DNA of 64,000 nt, from the NCBI GenBank assembly GCA_963995525.1, contig OZ023212.1:9470130-9534129 (forward strand). The letters run 5' to 3'. The position numbers were made by a program, and so were the translations under genes. Below are positions 39,141 through 47,932 of the stretch, piece after piece. The notes below the pieces were generated by a model. That model had not been told where the DNA came from. It saw only the letters and a program-made list of their open reading frames with translations, and did not search any database. Source of the DNA: Escarpia spicata (lineage: Eukaryota > Annelida > Polychaeta > Sabellida > Siboglinidae). Position 1 is the stretch's first letter. Each line of letters begins with the position of its first letter.

Positions 39141-39443
39141 CGCTAATGGGGTAGCTTATCGTGAAAGGAATGTGAAGAGCGAACAATGCTTTTTCCAAAG
39201 CCTAACCGACGCGTTAAAAGTATGAATTTAAGCGTTGCGTAGGATCGGTGGCGAGTAGGGAATTATGTGGTGTGGTTATTGTATTAAAATTGGCTGTAAA
39301 TAAACGTTTGTCAACGAACGCACTACATGACCGTTCAATTTTTTTCCGGAAATAAAAGACATCGGATACTAGGCAGTTATGCGTTGTAATAGAACCGTCG
39401 ATTAGGGTGGTATGTGTTAAGTACGCATGCGCCGTATGTTGCT

Positions 39444-39450
39444 TATATAA
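39444..39450 (+). promoter_or_regulatory. TATA box of the RPA-like gene
   Basis: TATATAA, preceded by GCATGCGCC and followed by AGCGGTG. It places the cap site near 39475, so the ATG at 39469 is probably untranscribed and the ATG at 39535 is the start. Confidence 0.65.
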
Positions 39451-39534
39451 AGCGGTGGAAAACTTTGTATGTGTAACCCAAGTGGTCTGACTGATTTCAG
39501 CAGCAACAGCAGTAGAAGTTCTTCCACCACGAGA

Positions 39535-40245
39535 ATGGCCGATCATAACGAGATGACGACACCGGCGAAGAAGATGAAGGCGATTCGTAAACAAGCGTGT
39601 AAGGCGAGTGGCAGTCAACAGCAACCGCCTGCGGAGGCGACCACACCGTCTGCTAAGAGATCCGTGTTGGTTATAGCGTCCCCGATTGGGCGTAAACGTG
39701 GGGCTGACGAAGCGGCGTTGGAGGCACCGCCGACTCGGCGCGCTTCGCTTGAGAGAGAATCCAGCACTGCAACGTCATCACAGGCTACCTTGGTGAGTGT
39801 AAGGGAGCTGGCCTGCGCTGAGAACGGTGTATATAAACTTAAGACCCCCGCCTTCATCGAGGCAGTGAGTTATAAGGATCAGTGCACGTACCGGGGGTGT
39901 TCTTCGGCTCATTGCCGACGTAAGCTGTATCAAAACACAGACGGCGCTATGATATGTCGAACCCACGGGGAACAGGATAGGGTGAAAAATTTCTTTACGC
40001 TGCGTGTGATGATACGAGATGGAGATGACGAAGAAGATGAGATGTGGCTGACGTTGTTTGACACGCAAATGGCAAAGCTAGTTGAGTACCGGGCTGATTA
40101 CTTGGTGGAGTTAAATGAGGAGGAACTTCGCGATACTGTACTTGAGTTGGCCGGTACTAAAGTGGATCTCAGTGTCCGTAAGACGACCTGGCAAGTCGAG
40201 GCGTCTTATACGGTGCGCACACTGAAGAGAGACGTTGAGGACTAA
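39535..40245 (+). CDS. RPA1-like ssDNA-binding protein (zinc/OB fold)
   Basis: 236 aa from the ATG at 39535. The N-terminal ~85 residues are basic and low-complexity (MADHNEMTTPAKKMKAIRK...). The C-terminal part matches the layout of the RPA70 DBD-C domain: CTYRGCSSAHCRRKL with paired cysteines, ICRTHGE as the second half of the zinc site, then NFFTLRVMIRD and WLTLFDTQMAKLV (OB strands) and the helical YLVELNEEELRDTV segment. The family binds single-stranded DNA during replication. Next to PolB, it most likely protects the displaced strand in protein-primed synthesis. An upstream frame extension to 39469 lies at the TATA box and is unlikely to be used. An acceptor-like TGATTTCAG at 39500 leaves open an upstream exon. 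A Helitron-type RPA is the alternative source, but no Helitron hallmark is present. Confidence 0.72.
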   Translation: MADHNEMTTPAKKMKAIRKQACKASGSQQQPPAEATTPSAKRSVLVIASPIGRKRGADEAALEAPPTRRASLERESSTATSSQATLVSVRELACAENGVYKLKTPAFIEAVSYKDQCTYRGCSSAHCRRKLYQNTDGAMICRTHGEQDRVKNFFTLRVMIRDGDDEEDEMWLTLFDTQMAKLVEYRADYLVELNEEELRDTVLELAGTKVDLSVRKTTWQVEASYTVRTLKRDVED

Positions 40246-40264
40246 TGGGTTTCTTGTGTTATAG

Positions 40265-40396
40265 GAGGCCCCGCTGGTGACGGCGTTGCTAACTGGTAAA
40301 CCGACAAGTGACGAGGCTGCGCGCCTACTAGACGAGATAGTGGAAAATTACGTAATGGCCTGGTGTTCAGCTTACGAAGCGAAGAGAGCCTACTAG
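40265..40396 (+). CDS. possible small exon between RPA-like gene and next ORF
   Basis: After an acceptor-like TTGTGTTATAG, 43 open codons (APLVTALLTGKPTSDEAARL...) run to TAG. A donor-like TAC|GTAATG at about 40.35 kb would join in phase to 40468. No domain is recognised, so this is low confidence. Confidence 0.3.
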   Translation, partial: EAPLVTALLTGKPTSDEAARLLDEIVENYVMAWCSAYEAKRAY

Positions 40397-40467
40397 TCGA
40401 GCTACATAATAGAACGGTGTTCAGCTTATTTAAAGCATGACATTTATTTTTTATGTTTTGTCTACAG

Positions 40468-40638
40468 GAGGTGCGCCGAGTTCTGCTGGAAATGTTAGCC
40501 AATAATGAACGGATGCGTGCAAGGTACGCGGAGGTTGCCTTGTTCGTACAAACACTGCTGGATCGTACAGTGACGGATAGTGAGACGAAAGATGCCGCGC
40601 TGCTGGCTCGTGTTACCGCTGAAAAAGAGGCGGACTAA
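40468..40638 (+). CDS. possible exon of a small coiled-coil protein
   Basis: Follows a strong acceptor (TTTTGTCTACAG) and is open for 56 codons to TAA: EVRRVLLEMLANNERMRARY..., rich in Leu, Glu and Arg with heptad-like spacing. An internal ATG at 40489 could also start a 49-aa protein. The exon may belong with 40265-40396 or be an alternative end of the RPA-like transcript. Function unknown. Confidence 0.4.
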   Translation, partial: EVRRVLLEMLANNERMRARYAEVALFVQTLLDRTVTDSETKDAALLARVTAEKEAD

Positions 40639-40787
40639 TGATAATAATGTGTGTTGTAGAGAGCACGACGGCCTGATCGTGAGAGAGATTACTACTGAAG
40701 TACGACGCTAAGTACGCGGTACGATCGTGCGCACGATCGCCGTGGGAAGTGTAATGTATGTTTGTAGGCGCCTGCTTTGTGCTGTAG

Positions 40788-41393
40788 GGATGCGCGGGCG
40801 GCGTCGATAGCGCGTTGGATGCTATCATCGAGGAGGCGCTTGGAGCACCACCGCCGTACGAAAGTCTACACCAGATCGTGCCGTCGTGTTGTTGGAACCC
40901 ATCACCGTTGGAAGTGATAGAACGACACGTCGTCGAGCCGGGGCGGGGTCAGTTGGCTTGCCGATATGAACGACATGCGATGTCCCTTCTTGCTGAACAC
41001 CTCGGTGAGCTGATACTGGAGACGGCGCGTGATCGATGCGGTGCTTGCGAAGTTAACGAGGGCTGTCCGTACGTGCATATGGTCGGCTATCGCGCGGGTC
41101 GACCTACTCGTGAGTACGCACTGCGCTACGACAACGTAGCCGACCTCGTCAAGCATCACTTCAACGCCGTGTTGGAAACGTGTCTACATCGATCGCTGAT
41201 ACCAACCTTCGTACGTCTCGTGCAGCTACTACACGTGAAGGCGCACGGGCAGCAACCGGGGCGAGCGGGGGAACTGTATTTGGTCCAGTTCGTGTCGGAC
41301 TGGCTACTTGGTACGGATTGGCGCGACTTCATCAACCGTGCTCGACTGGAATCGGCAGTGCACGTGTACATACAGTGCAGAAGCGGCCTTTAA
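40788..41393 (+). CDS. Polinton unknown protein B (Cys/His-containing)
   Basis: Open from an acceptor-like CTTTGTGCTGTAG at 40787 to the stop at 41391-41393, about 200 codons. There is no ATG near the beginning in frame (the first is well inside, near CRYERHAMSLL), so an upstream exon is likely. Clustered CxxC and His residues (DRCGACEVNEGCPYVHM) could bind zinc, followed by a helical region (ADLVKHHFNAVLETCLHRS, FVRLVQLLH). Codon use is CpG-rich like PolB. AATAAA follows at 41462. I do not recognise the family. Confidence 0.55.
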   Translation, partial: GCAGGVDSALDAIIEEALGAPPPYESLHQIVPSCCWNPSPLEVIERHVVEPGRGQLACRYERHAMSLLAEHLGELILETARDRCGACEVNEGCPYVHMVGYRAGRPTREYALRYDNVADLVKHHFNAVLETCLHRSLIPTFVRLVQLLHVKAHGQQPGRAGELYLVQFVSDWLLGTDWRDFINRARLESAVHVYIQCRSGL

Positions 41394-41498
41394 ATCGAAT
41401 GAACATTACTGCTTATTCTGCTGATTTGCTTTTAATATCGCTTTACGTTGTACGATACGCTTAATAAAACGTTGAAAATGTACGTTCCGTTTCCGAGT

Positions 41499-41499
<1 letters not shown>

Positions 41500-41568
<69 letters not shown>

Positions 41569-41634
41569 TAACTGCGCATCGTTACTTAACAAAACCGCCA
41601 CCCCACTATCGTTATTTAACAAAACCGCCACCCC

Positions 41635-41671
<37 letters not shown>

Positions 41672-41850
41672 TAACTGCGCATCGTTACTTAACAAAACCG
41701 CCACCCCCAACACACAGTTACGCATCGTTACTTAACAAAACCACCACCCCACTATCGTTACTTAACAAAAACCGCCACCCCCAACACACAGTTACGCATC
41801 GTTACTGAACACTTACTGCGCATCGTTACTTAACAAAACAGCCACCACCA
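41500..41850. repeat. (AC)n and TGCGCATCGTTACTTAAC minisatellite before PolB
   Basis: (AC)n at 41502-41566 and 41638-41668 alternates with irregular copies of TGCGCATCGTTACTTAAC and ACAAAACCGCCACCCC. It lies upstream of the PolB TATA element. Confidence 0.92.
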
Positions 41851-41881
41851 CGTTACACTCACTGCGCATGTCCGTACCTCG

Positions 41882-41908
41882 TTATAAATAGGGGTGTTCG
41901 AAAAAGTA
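41882..41908 (+). promoter_or_regulatory. PolB promoter-like motif
   Basis: TTATAAATA followed by GGGGTGTTCGAAAAAGTA. TATAAATA gives a TATA box, and the same unit occurs at 38395. A cap site near 41915 would fall after the nominal GTG start. Confidence 0.6.
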
Positions 41909-44900
41909 GCAGCACAAAAAAGTATTCCGCCTACTACTACTAGGTGGCAATGTCCGAAATGCGGTACTTATTTCGCGAAACAGTCGACGTTAGAGCGACA
42001 CGCCAAGAGTTCGAAACGATGCGGCGATGACGCGCTATGCGTAAAGCGACGAGCGTGTCCGAAATGCGGCGTAACGTACAGTACGCGCGCCGCGATGCTA
42101 CGACACCTGAGGGAACGGTGCGGTCGTCCGGAGGTGTCGCCACCTCCCGATGATAATCCACCACCACCACCACCATCAGCCGACGCTCTTCAACGCGTCG
42201 TGGACGAGCATCGACGTAGCATAGAGACGTCGGTAGCGCTCGGTGCCGTGCAGTCCCGCTACAACTATCGCATGACCGCCTGTACGAGTACGCGGGTGCT
42301 CGAACCGCGTCTGAGGGTTATGTTTAGCGAACAAAAGAATGCGTTTAAAATAAACGTAATCTATGGTTTCGTGTTACGCCACAAGGTGTCGGGCCGTTAC
42401 CGCTATTTTCATTCGTCCTGTAACTGCTGCGGTCGCCTTCTCGAAACGCCCGCCCTCGTAACCGATAGCCGTTCTTTCGAACGATTCCTCGACGTCGTGC
42501 GCACGACCGACGTACTACAGTACGTCATCGCGCAGCGCCCCGACTCGGGGTGGGTGGTCGAGCTCGTAACGAACGCCACCTACTTCGTGAACGCCATCCT
42601 AAACCATAATCGGGTGCGTCGGCGCCGCGCTCCCCGCCTACGTGCGCAACATCAAGCACGTCGTGACGTTGACGAACGATCGTCGAGGCACGCCCTACGA
42701 CGATCATCTATGCCTCTTCCGGTGCATCGGCAAGGCGGCTGCGGTGGGAGCCTAAATACGACCCGTTTAACGCGAGTAGCTAAACAACTGAGCGCGCGCT
42801 ACGCCCCGACGCCGAACGGCGTGCGCCTGAACGAACTGGAACGCGTGGAGACGCTTTTTGGCATCAACATCGCAGTCTATCGACTGACGGCGACTGGCGC
42901 CGCCGAACTAGTCCGTCGGTCGATCGAAGCGCACCCCACGACCCTGAATGTCAACCTGTACGAGAATCACTTTTCGTACATAAGCGACCTGCGCGCGTAC
43001 GCGAAAACGTACAAGTGCTCGAAATGCGGCAACTCCCTCTGGCGGTACCCGTCGCGATTACGACGTCACGAAGCGACGTGCGAGGGCGGTGTTCGTCACG
43101 TGTTTCCCGGCGGCGTCTACCGACCGACGCCGTCCGTATTTCAACGACTCGACGACGAAGGTATCGACGTCGGCGACGACGATCTGCGCTACTATCCGTA
43201 CCGCGCGACATACGATTTTGAATGTTATTTTGCCGCCAACGATCTGCCGCCGGATACCGACAAATGTCGGTGGCTAGCGCGACACGAACTGCTCAGCGTG
43301 TGCGTTGCGTCGAACGTGCCCGGACACGAAGCGGCGCGCTGTTACGTCACGACCGGTGATTCGGCCGACCTAGCGCGCCGCCTCATCGATGACCTGGAAG
43401 CCGTGAGCGCGGCGGCGTGCGCGGTTCTACGCCCCCGCTATGACGCGGTCTTCGAGGCGCTCGAAGCGCTCGACGAAGACTGGCGGCGACGACGCGACGA
43501 CGACGACAACGATTCGTCACCGTACGCCGCACTCGCCGACCGCCTGTGGACGCACCTGCGTCAAATGCCCGTACTGGGCTTCAACAGCGGTAAGTACGAT
43601 TTGAATGTCGTCAAAAAGTACTTGACCCCCCTGCTCATAACCGACGACGCGCAGCACACATCGTCGGCGTTCACCATTAAACGGCAGAAAGCTTACATGT
43701 GCCTGACGACGTCGACGTTGACATTTCTCGACATAACTAATTACCTCGCGCCCGGTGTCAGCTACGAGCGCTATCTGAAAACGTACGGCTGCGCGGCGAC
43801 GAAGGGGTACTATCCGTACGAATATATCGACTCGTTGACGCGCCTGGACGAGACAGTCCTGCCGCCGCGCGAAACTTTCTACAGCCACCTGAAACGCGAG
43901 GGAATCTCCGCGGAGGCGTACGAAATTTGTGCGACGGCGTGGCGCGACGAGCGCATGACGACGATGCGCGATTTTCTAATCTGGTATAATAACCGAGATG
44001 TGGCGCCGTTTCTCGAGGCCCTCGAGCGGCAGTTCGCCTTCTATCGCCGCCAGCGCATCGACATGTTCAAGGACGCCATCAGCGTACCGGGGTTGACGTT
44101 GTTGTACCTATTCAACGACCTGCCGCCGTCAATCCATTTCTCGCTGTTCAACGAACTGAACAAAGACCTGCACCGCCTACTGCAGTCGCAGATCGTCGGC
44201 GGTCCATCGATCATCTTCTCGCGTCATCACGAAGCCGGCGTGACGTCGATTCGAGGCGGTAACAACCCGTGTCGTTCGATAGTCGGCTATGACGCGAACG
44301 GCCTCTATCTATCGGCGATGATGCGGGAAATGCCGACGGGTTGGTACACGCGCCGACGCGCGGAGAACGGCTTTCGAGCGGAACGCGTGCACCGCTACGG
44401 TCGTATGGCCGTAGAGTGGTTGACGTACGAAGCGGAACGAATCGGCGCTCCTATACGGCACCAGTTGAACGGACGCGAGAAGCGCGTCGGTAAGTACCGA
44501 GTCGACGGTTGTTGCGCCGCCACGCGAACGGCGTATCAATTTCACGGCTGTTACTTTCACGGCTGCCCGATATGCCAGACGCACGTGACGACGAACGCCG
44601 TCAACGGTCAACTGATGACGACGCTGTACACCGCGACGATCGCCGTGACGGCCTACCTGCGCCGCCACGTCGATGCCGTCGTCGAAATGTGGGAGTGCCA
44701 GTGGCGAGCCGTGAGACCCCCCGTGGCGCCACCCGACGCGAGGCGCGTAACGCACTCGACGATACTGGAGGGTGTACGCGACGGCTCTCTATTCGGTCTC
44801 GTGCAGTGCGATATCGCCGTGCCGGAAGCGCTGCGCGCTAAGTTCGCCGAAATGCAGCCCGTATTCAAGAACGTCGATATTGCGCGCGACGATCTCAGCC

Positions 44901-45997
44901 AGTTCATGCGCCGCTACGCCGAGTCGCACGATCTACTCACCCGACCTCAACGGACGCTCGTCGGTAGCTACTTCGGCACGGCGATCGTGCTCGCCACGCC
45001 CCTCCTACGCTGGTATCTGGAGCACGGGCTCGTCGTCGCGCGCGTCTACCAGGTGATCGAGTACACGCCGATCGCCTGCTTTCGCCGTTTCGGCGACACG
45101 GTGTCGACGGCGCGACGCGAGGGCGACGTCGACCCCGACAAAGCGATCATCGCCGACACCTTCAAACTACGCGGCAACAGTTCGTACGGGAAGACGATTA
45201 CGCACGTTGATCGGCACCGGGATATCAAGTACGCTACGTCGGTAGGCGCCTCGCGACTCGTCAACAACCGTCGCTTCCGGCAACTCGACGTCGTCGTCGA
45301 CGACGAGCTGTACGAGGTGGCGCTGAATAAGCGCACCGTCGTCTACGACCTGCCGATTCAAATCGGTTATTTCGTGTATCAATACGCGAAAGTACGAATG
45401 CTCGAATTTTATTACGACTTCGTCGACGCCTACATTCCACGACCGCTCTTCCAGTACTGCGCTATGGACACCGACTCGGCGTACATAGCCCTCGCGGTTC
45501 ACGACATCGACGTGCTCGTACCGGAAGCGCTGCGCGAACACTACTTCCGGAATCGGTCGCTCTGGTTTCCGGCCGAATGTTGCGACGCGCACGTGGACGC
45601 GTACGTACGGCGCCGCGTCGCCGGACTGACGTGGGAGGGTGGGGACTGCTGCGCGCGCCGTCTTCTATTCGATCGTCGAACGCCGGGTCTCTTCAAAGAA
45701 GAGTGGCGCGGCGACGGAATCGTGGCGCTGTGCAGTAAGACGTGCTACTGCTTCGGCGGCGACAACGGCGCGAAGTACAGCACGAAGGGATTGAGTAAAC
45801 GTCAGAACGATATCGATGAGCACACCTTCCTCGCCGTACTGCGCTACCGACGCAGCGGCGTCGGTTGGAACCGCGGCTTCCAGGTGAAAAACTCGTCCGT
45901 GTTGACGTACGTTCAAGAGCGCGCGGCGTTGAGCTATTTCTACGCTAAACGCCGCGTGCTCGACGACGGCGTCACCACGGCGCCGATACTCGTCTAA
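41894..45997 (+). CDS. polB: protein-primed family B DNA polymerase
   Basis: Replicates the element using a protein primer. One frame of 1367 codons. N-terminus: three CxxC...H...C finger-like units (CPKCGTYF, CPKCGVTY, CSKCGNSL). Exonuclease motifs: DFECYF (~res 440), FNSGKYDLN (~560), YNNRDVAPF (~700). Polymerase motif A GYDANGLYLSAMM (~797), motif B LRGNSSYGKT (~1092), motif C YCAMDTDSAY (~1190). The nominal start at 41894 is GTG, and no in-frame ATG precedes the first two fingers; the TACTACTACTAG before codon 17 could be a splice acceptor, so the true N-terminus is unsettled. From 42617 to about 42775 the frame reads as Arg-rich nonsense. The expected family sequence, including DDHLCLFRC, lies in the +1 frame and then briefly in +2, after which frame 0 returns. 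About 52 residues are therefore scrambled without a stop. The finger-adjacent region resembles the OTU-like N-terminal part of other Polinton polymerases. Confidence 0.95.
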   Translation: MFEKVAAQKSIPPTTTRWQCPKCGTYFAKQSTLERHAKSSKRCGDDALCVKRRACPKCGVTYSTRAAMLRHLRERCGRPEVSPPPDDNPPPPPPSADALQRVVDEHRRSIETSVALGAVQSRYNYRMTACTSTRVLEPRLRVMFSEQKNAFKINVIYGFVLRHKVSGRYRYFHSSCNCCGRLLETPALVTDSRSFERFLDVVRTTDVLQYVIAQRPDSGWVVELVTNATYFVNAILNHNRVRRRRAPRLRAQHQARRDVDERSSRHALRRSSMPLPVHRQGGCGGSLNTTRLTRVAKQLSARYAPTPNGVRLNELERVETLFGINIAVYRLTATGAAELVRRSIEAHPTTLNVNLYENHFSYISDLRAYAKTYKCSKCGNSLWRYPSRLRRHEATCEGGVRHVFPGGVYRPTPSVFQRLDDEGIDVGDDDLRYYPYRATYDFECYFAANDLPPDTDKCRWLARHELLSVCVASNVPGHEAARCYVTTGDSADLARRLIDDLEAVSAAACAVLRPRYDAVFEALEALDEDWRRRRDDDDNDSSPYAALADRLWTHLRQMPVLGFNSGKYDLNVVKKYLTPLLITDDAQHTSSAFTIKRQKAYMCLTTSTLTFLDITNYLAPGVSYERYLKTYGCAATKGYYPYEYIDSLTRLDETVLPPRETFYSHLKREGISAEAYEICATAWRDERMTTMRDFLIWYNNRDVAPFLEALERQFAFYRRQRIDMFKDAISVPGLTLLYLFNDLPPSIHFSLFNELNKDLHRLLQSQIVGGPSIIFSRHHEAGVTSIRGGNNPCRSIVGYDANGLYLSAMMREMPTGWYTRRRAENGFRAERVHRYGRMAVEWLTYEAERIGAPIRHQLNGREKRVGKYRVDGCCAATRTAYQFHGCYFHGCPICQTHVTTNAVNGQLMTTLYTATIAVTAYLRRHVDAVVEMWECQWRAVRPPVAPPDARRVTHSTILEGVRDGSLFGLVQCDIAVPEALRAKFAEMQPVFKNVDIARDDLSQFMRRYAESHDLLTRPQRTLVGSYFGTAIVLATPLLRWYLEHGLVVARVYQVIEYTPIACFRRFGDTVSTARREGDVDPDKAIIADTFKLRGNSSYGKTITHVDRHRDIKYATSVGASRLVNNRRFRQLDVVVDDELYEVALNKRTVVYDLPIQIGYFVYQYAKVRMLEFYYDFVDAYIPRPLFQYCAMDTDSAYIALAVHDIDVLVPEALREHYFRNRSLWFPAECCDAHVDAYVRRRVAGLTWEGGDCCARRLLFDRRTPGLFKEEWRGDGIVALCSKTCYCFGGDNGAKYSTKGLSKRQNDIDEHTFLAVLRYRRSGVGWNRGFQVKNSSVLTYVQERAALSYFYAKRRVLDDGVTTAPILV

Positions 45998-46079
45998 CTC
46001 GTATAACTAAACCTACCCTAGGGGTGGGGGGGCCGCCTAGGGGTAGGGTTCTGTATGTATGTATGTATGTAGGTAGGGT

Positions 46080-46121
46080 AATAAAAACACAATTGCGTAC
46101 ATTTCATCATCGTTTTTTATT
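46080..46121. terminator. facing poly(A) signals between the two gene blocks
   Basis: AATAAA at 46080-46085 on the plus strand (after PolB and a short GTAT repeat) and AATAAA on the minus strand (46116-46121, after the protease). They mark the convergence point of the early-like and late-like halves. Confidence 0.75.
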
Positions 46122-46154
46122 CATTACTACTACTATACACGTAAAAGCGAAGCG

Positions 46155-46613
46155 TTAATGCAATGGCTTTAGCCAATCGAATACGAGAGAGTCATTGTTC
46201 ATCCGATTGGTGCCGAATAGGTTCTGGAACGTCGTCAACGGCATGCCGCGACATCGGAGGAGTAGGTAGGCGACGCAATATTGTCCGCACACGTTAGAGA
46301 CGACGCTCTGCAGTCGCTTGTCGTTGTACGTCCACGCGTCGCTGCAGTGTCGGTGCAGGAAGGCGCGGAAGTCGGTGTGCAGCGGCGGCAGACCGTACGA
46401 ATCGAAGTACTCGCCGACGCCTCGCCGATCGACGTAGACGGCCACCCAGTGCTCCCCCGGTTCGCCGCCGTCGTCGGTATTGCACACGAAGGCCATCGGG
46501 TAAGTGGCGGCGGTGGCGGTGGTAAGTAGCGCGTCTTTAGGCACGACGCCGACGACGATGCGTTTAGCGTACGCGTCGAGTTCGAGGCGACGCAGCAGTT
46601 GGAACGTATCCAT
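46155..46613 (-). CDS. PRO: adenain-like cysteine protease
   Basis: 152 aa; processes virion proteins. Catalytic layout of the C5/ULP1 family: His55 (GEHWVAVYV), Asp71 (EYFDSYG), Gln102 and Cys109 (QSVVSNVCGQYC), with the same 7-residue Gln-Cys spacing as in adenovirus protease. It starts at ATG 46613, two bases after the stop of the capsid gene, in the compact minus-strand block. It appears intact. Confidence 0.95.
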   Translation of the reverse strand: MDTFQLLRRLELDAYAKRIVVGVVPKDALLTTATAATYPMAFVCNTDDGGEPGEHWVAVYVDRRGVGEYFDSYGLPPLHTDFRAFLHRHCSDAWTYNDKRLQSVVSNVCGQYCVAYLLLRCRGMPLTTFQNLFGTNRMNNDSLVFDWLKPLH

Positions 46614-46615
46614 GG

Positions 46616-47930
46616 TTACGACGTACAGTCGTACAGGACGTTCCGGGTCCGATCGATCTCCATCACCGTCTCGAATTCCGCGTACACGACGACGTTCACC
46701 GGTCGGGGTAGCGGCGTCGAGAACTGCATTTCAGCGCCCACGCTCCCCTGATGCACGACGTTGAAATGATCCCCGTCGCAACAGTCGGGGGTCAGGTCGA
46801 AAGCGAAGACGGTGTAGCCGGCTTCGAAGTCCGAGCGCGATATATCGTTCCCCTCGTCCTCGCCCGCCTTTCCGGTGGCCTCGAAGAGATTCATGTAGCT
46901 TCGTATGCACCGGTGGTGCGGGAAGTCCGGCTGCAGCGGCTTGCTCGGCACCTGACGTCCGTCGACGGTGAGCGCGAGGAAGGTTATGTCGTTGTGCTGC
47001 GGGTTGAACGGATTTCTAGTGTAGTCTCCGTTGTAGGCGGCGTTGTCGATCATCATCAGGATTATGCGTTTCGGAATCGCATCCATGTACAGGTTCTCGT
47101 GCGTGTGCGATAGCGTACCCGCGGCTATCGAGAACGACTTGCAGTCGACGCGGCGCATCGGAAACTATCGGAAACTTAGCCGTTCCCAAAGTCCACGCTT
47201 TGATGTGACCCAGCTGGACTTCCGGGTTCAACTTCACTTTTCGGACGAACAGGCAAATCGAGCGTAGCAAGATACGCCACCCCGGCGCGGCAGCCGCGCC
47301 CATGAGCGCGAAGGCGTCCTTCGACTGGACCATGCGTAGTTTCGTGTCGATACCGCTCGGTAGGAGTAGGTTTAGCGTAAACGCGTCGACGTGCGGGTGT
47401 CCCATCATCTCCACCTCGGTGCTGCCCGCCGTCAGATCGCGCCGCGCTACGAACCCGGTGTTGTCGTCCCCGCGAACGTTCATGTGTCCGGCGCTGTCTT
47501 TGTACCACAACGACCCCGTGAGATGCGATCGTTTCGCGTCGCTACCGTAACTCAGCAGGGTCTCGATGTAGGCCCGGTACGCGTACGTATTGGTCGATGG
47601 CGTCACGAGCGTACCGTTCAGCGACACGTCGATTTGACTGAACATCGAATGGAGGAAATTGTTGACCGGCGCCACCTTGGTACCGACCGCCATATCGGTA
47701 CCGTCCCCCTGAACCACTTTGAAGCGGACGTACGTTTGAAGGGTCGCCAGGTCCGTATAGTCGTTACCCGACCCCGGAATGAGGAACTCGATGGGACCGC
47801 CGGCATCGAGAGCCGTCAGCGGTTGGTAGACGGTCCAATGACTGCTCTCGATGCTCTTCTGCGTCAGCGGTCCGGTGAACAGGTCCAGTTCGGCCTTCAC
47901 GCCCTCGCACGCTGTCTTTACGAACGCCAT
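46616..47930 (-). pseudogene. MCP: major capsid protein (double jelly roll), frameshifted
   Basis: Forms the pseudo-hexagonal capsid shell. It starts at ATG 47930 (MAFVKTACEG). Family landmarks in the first frame: GGPIEFLIPGSGNDYTDL, TYVRFKVV, FVRKVKLNPEVQLGH. A second frame from about 47158 to 46616 holds the C-terminal jelly roll (CKSFSIAAGTLSH, NPFNPQHNDITFLAL, VPSKPLQPDFP, FAFDLTPD). The break is a perfect 10-bp tandem duplication, ATCGGAAACT at 47157-47166 and 47167-47176, which shifts the frame by one. As it stands the protein ends after ~300 residues, the last 45 or so being out of register. Total family length would be about 435 codons. Confidence 0.95.
47157..47176. repeat. 10-bp tandem duplication breaking the capsid gene
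   Basis: Two adjacent copies of ATCGGAAACT. The frame changes exactly here, so the duplication is the lesion. Confidence 0.95.
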
Positions 47931-47932
47931 CG

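Noticed and set aside
39535..40245. RPA-like gene as part of a Helitron
   Set aside because: No Rep/helicase, no Helitron end structures, and the gene lies within the bounded Polinton with matching composition.
41461..41667. Cys-Val frame before PolB
   Set aside because: Translation of the AC microsatellite.
42951..43277. Several 60-140-codon frames opposite or shifted to PolB
   Set aside because: Shadow frames of a CpG-rich gene; Arg/Ser-rich with no motif.
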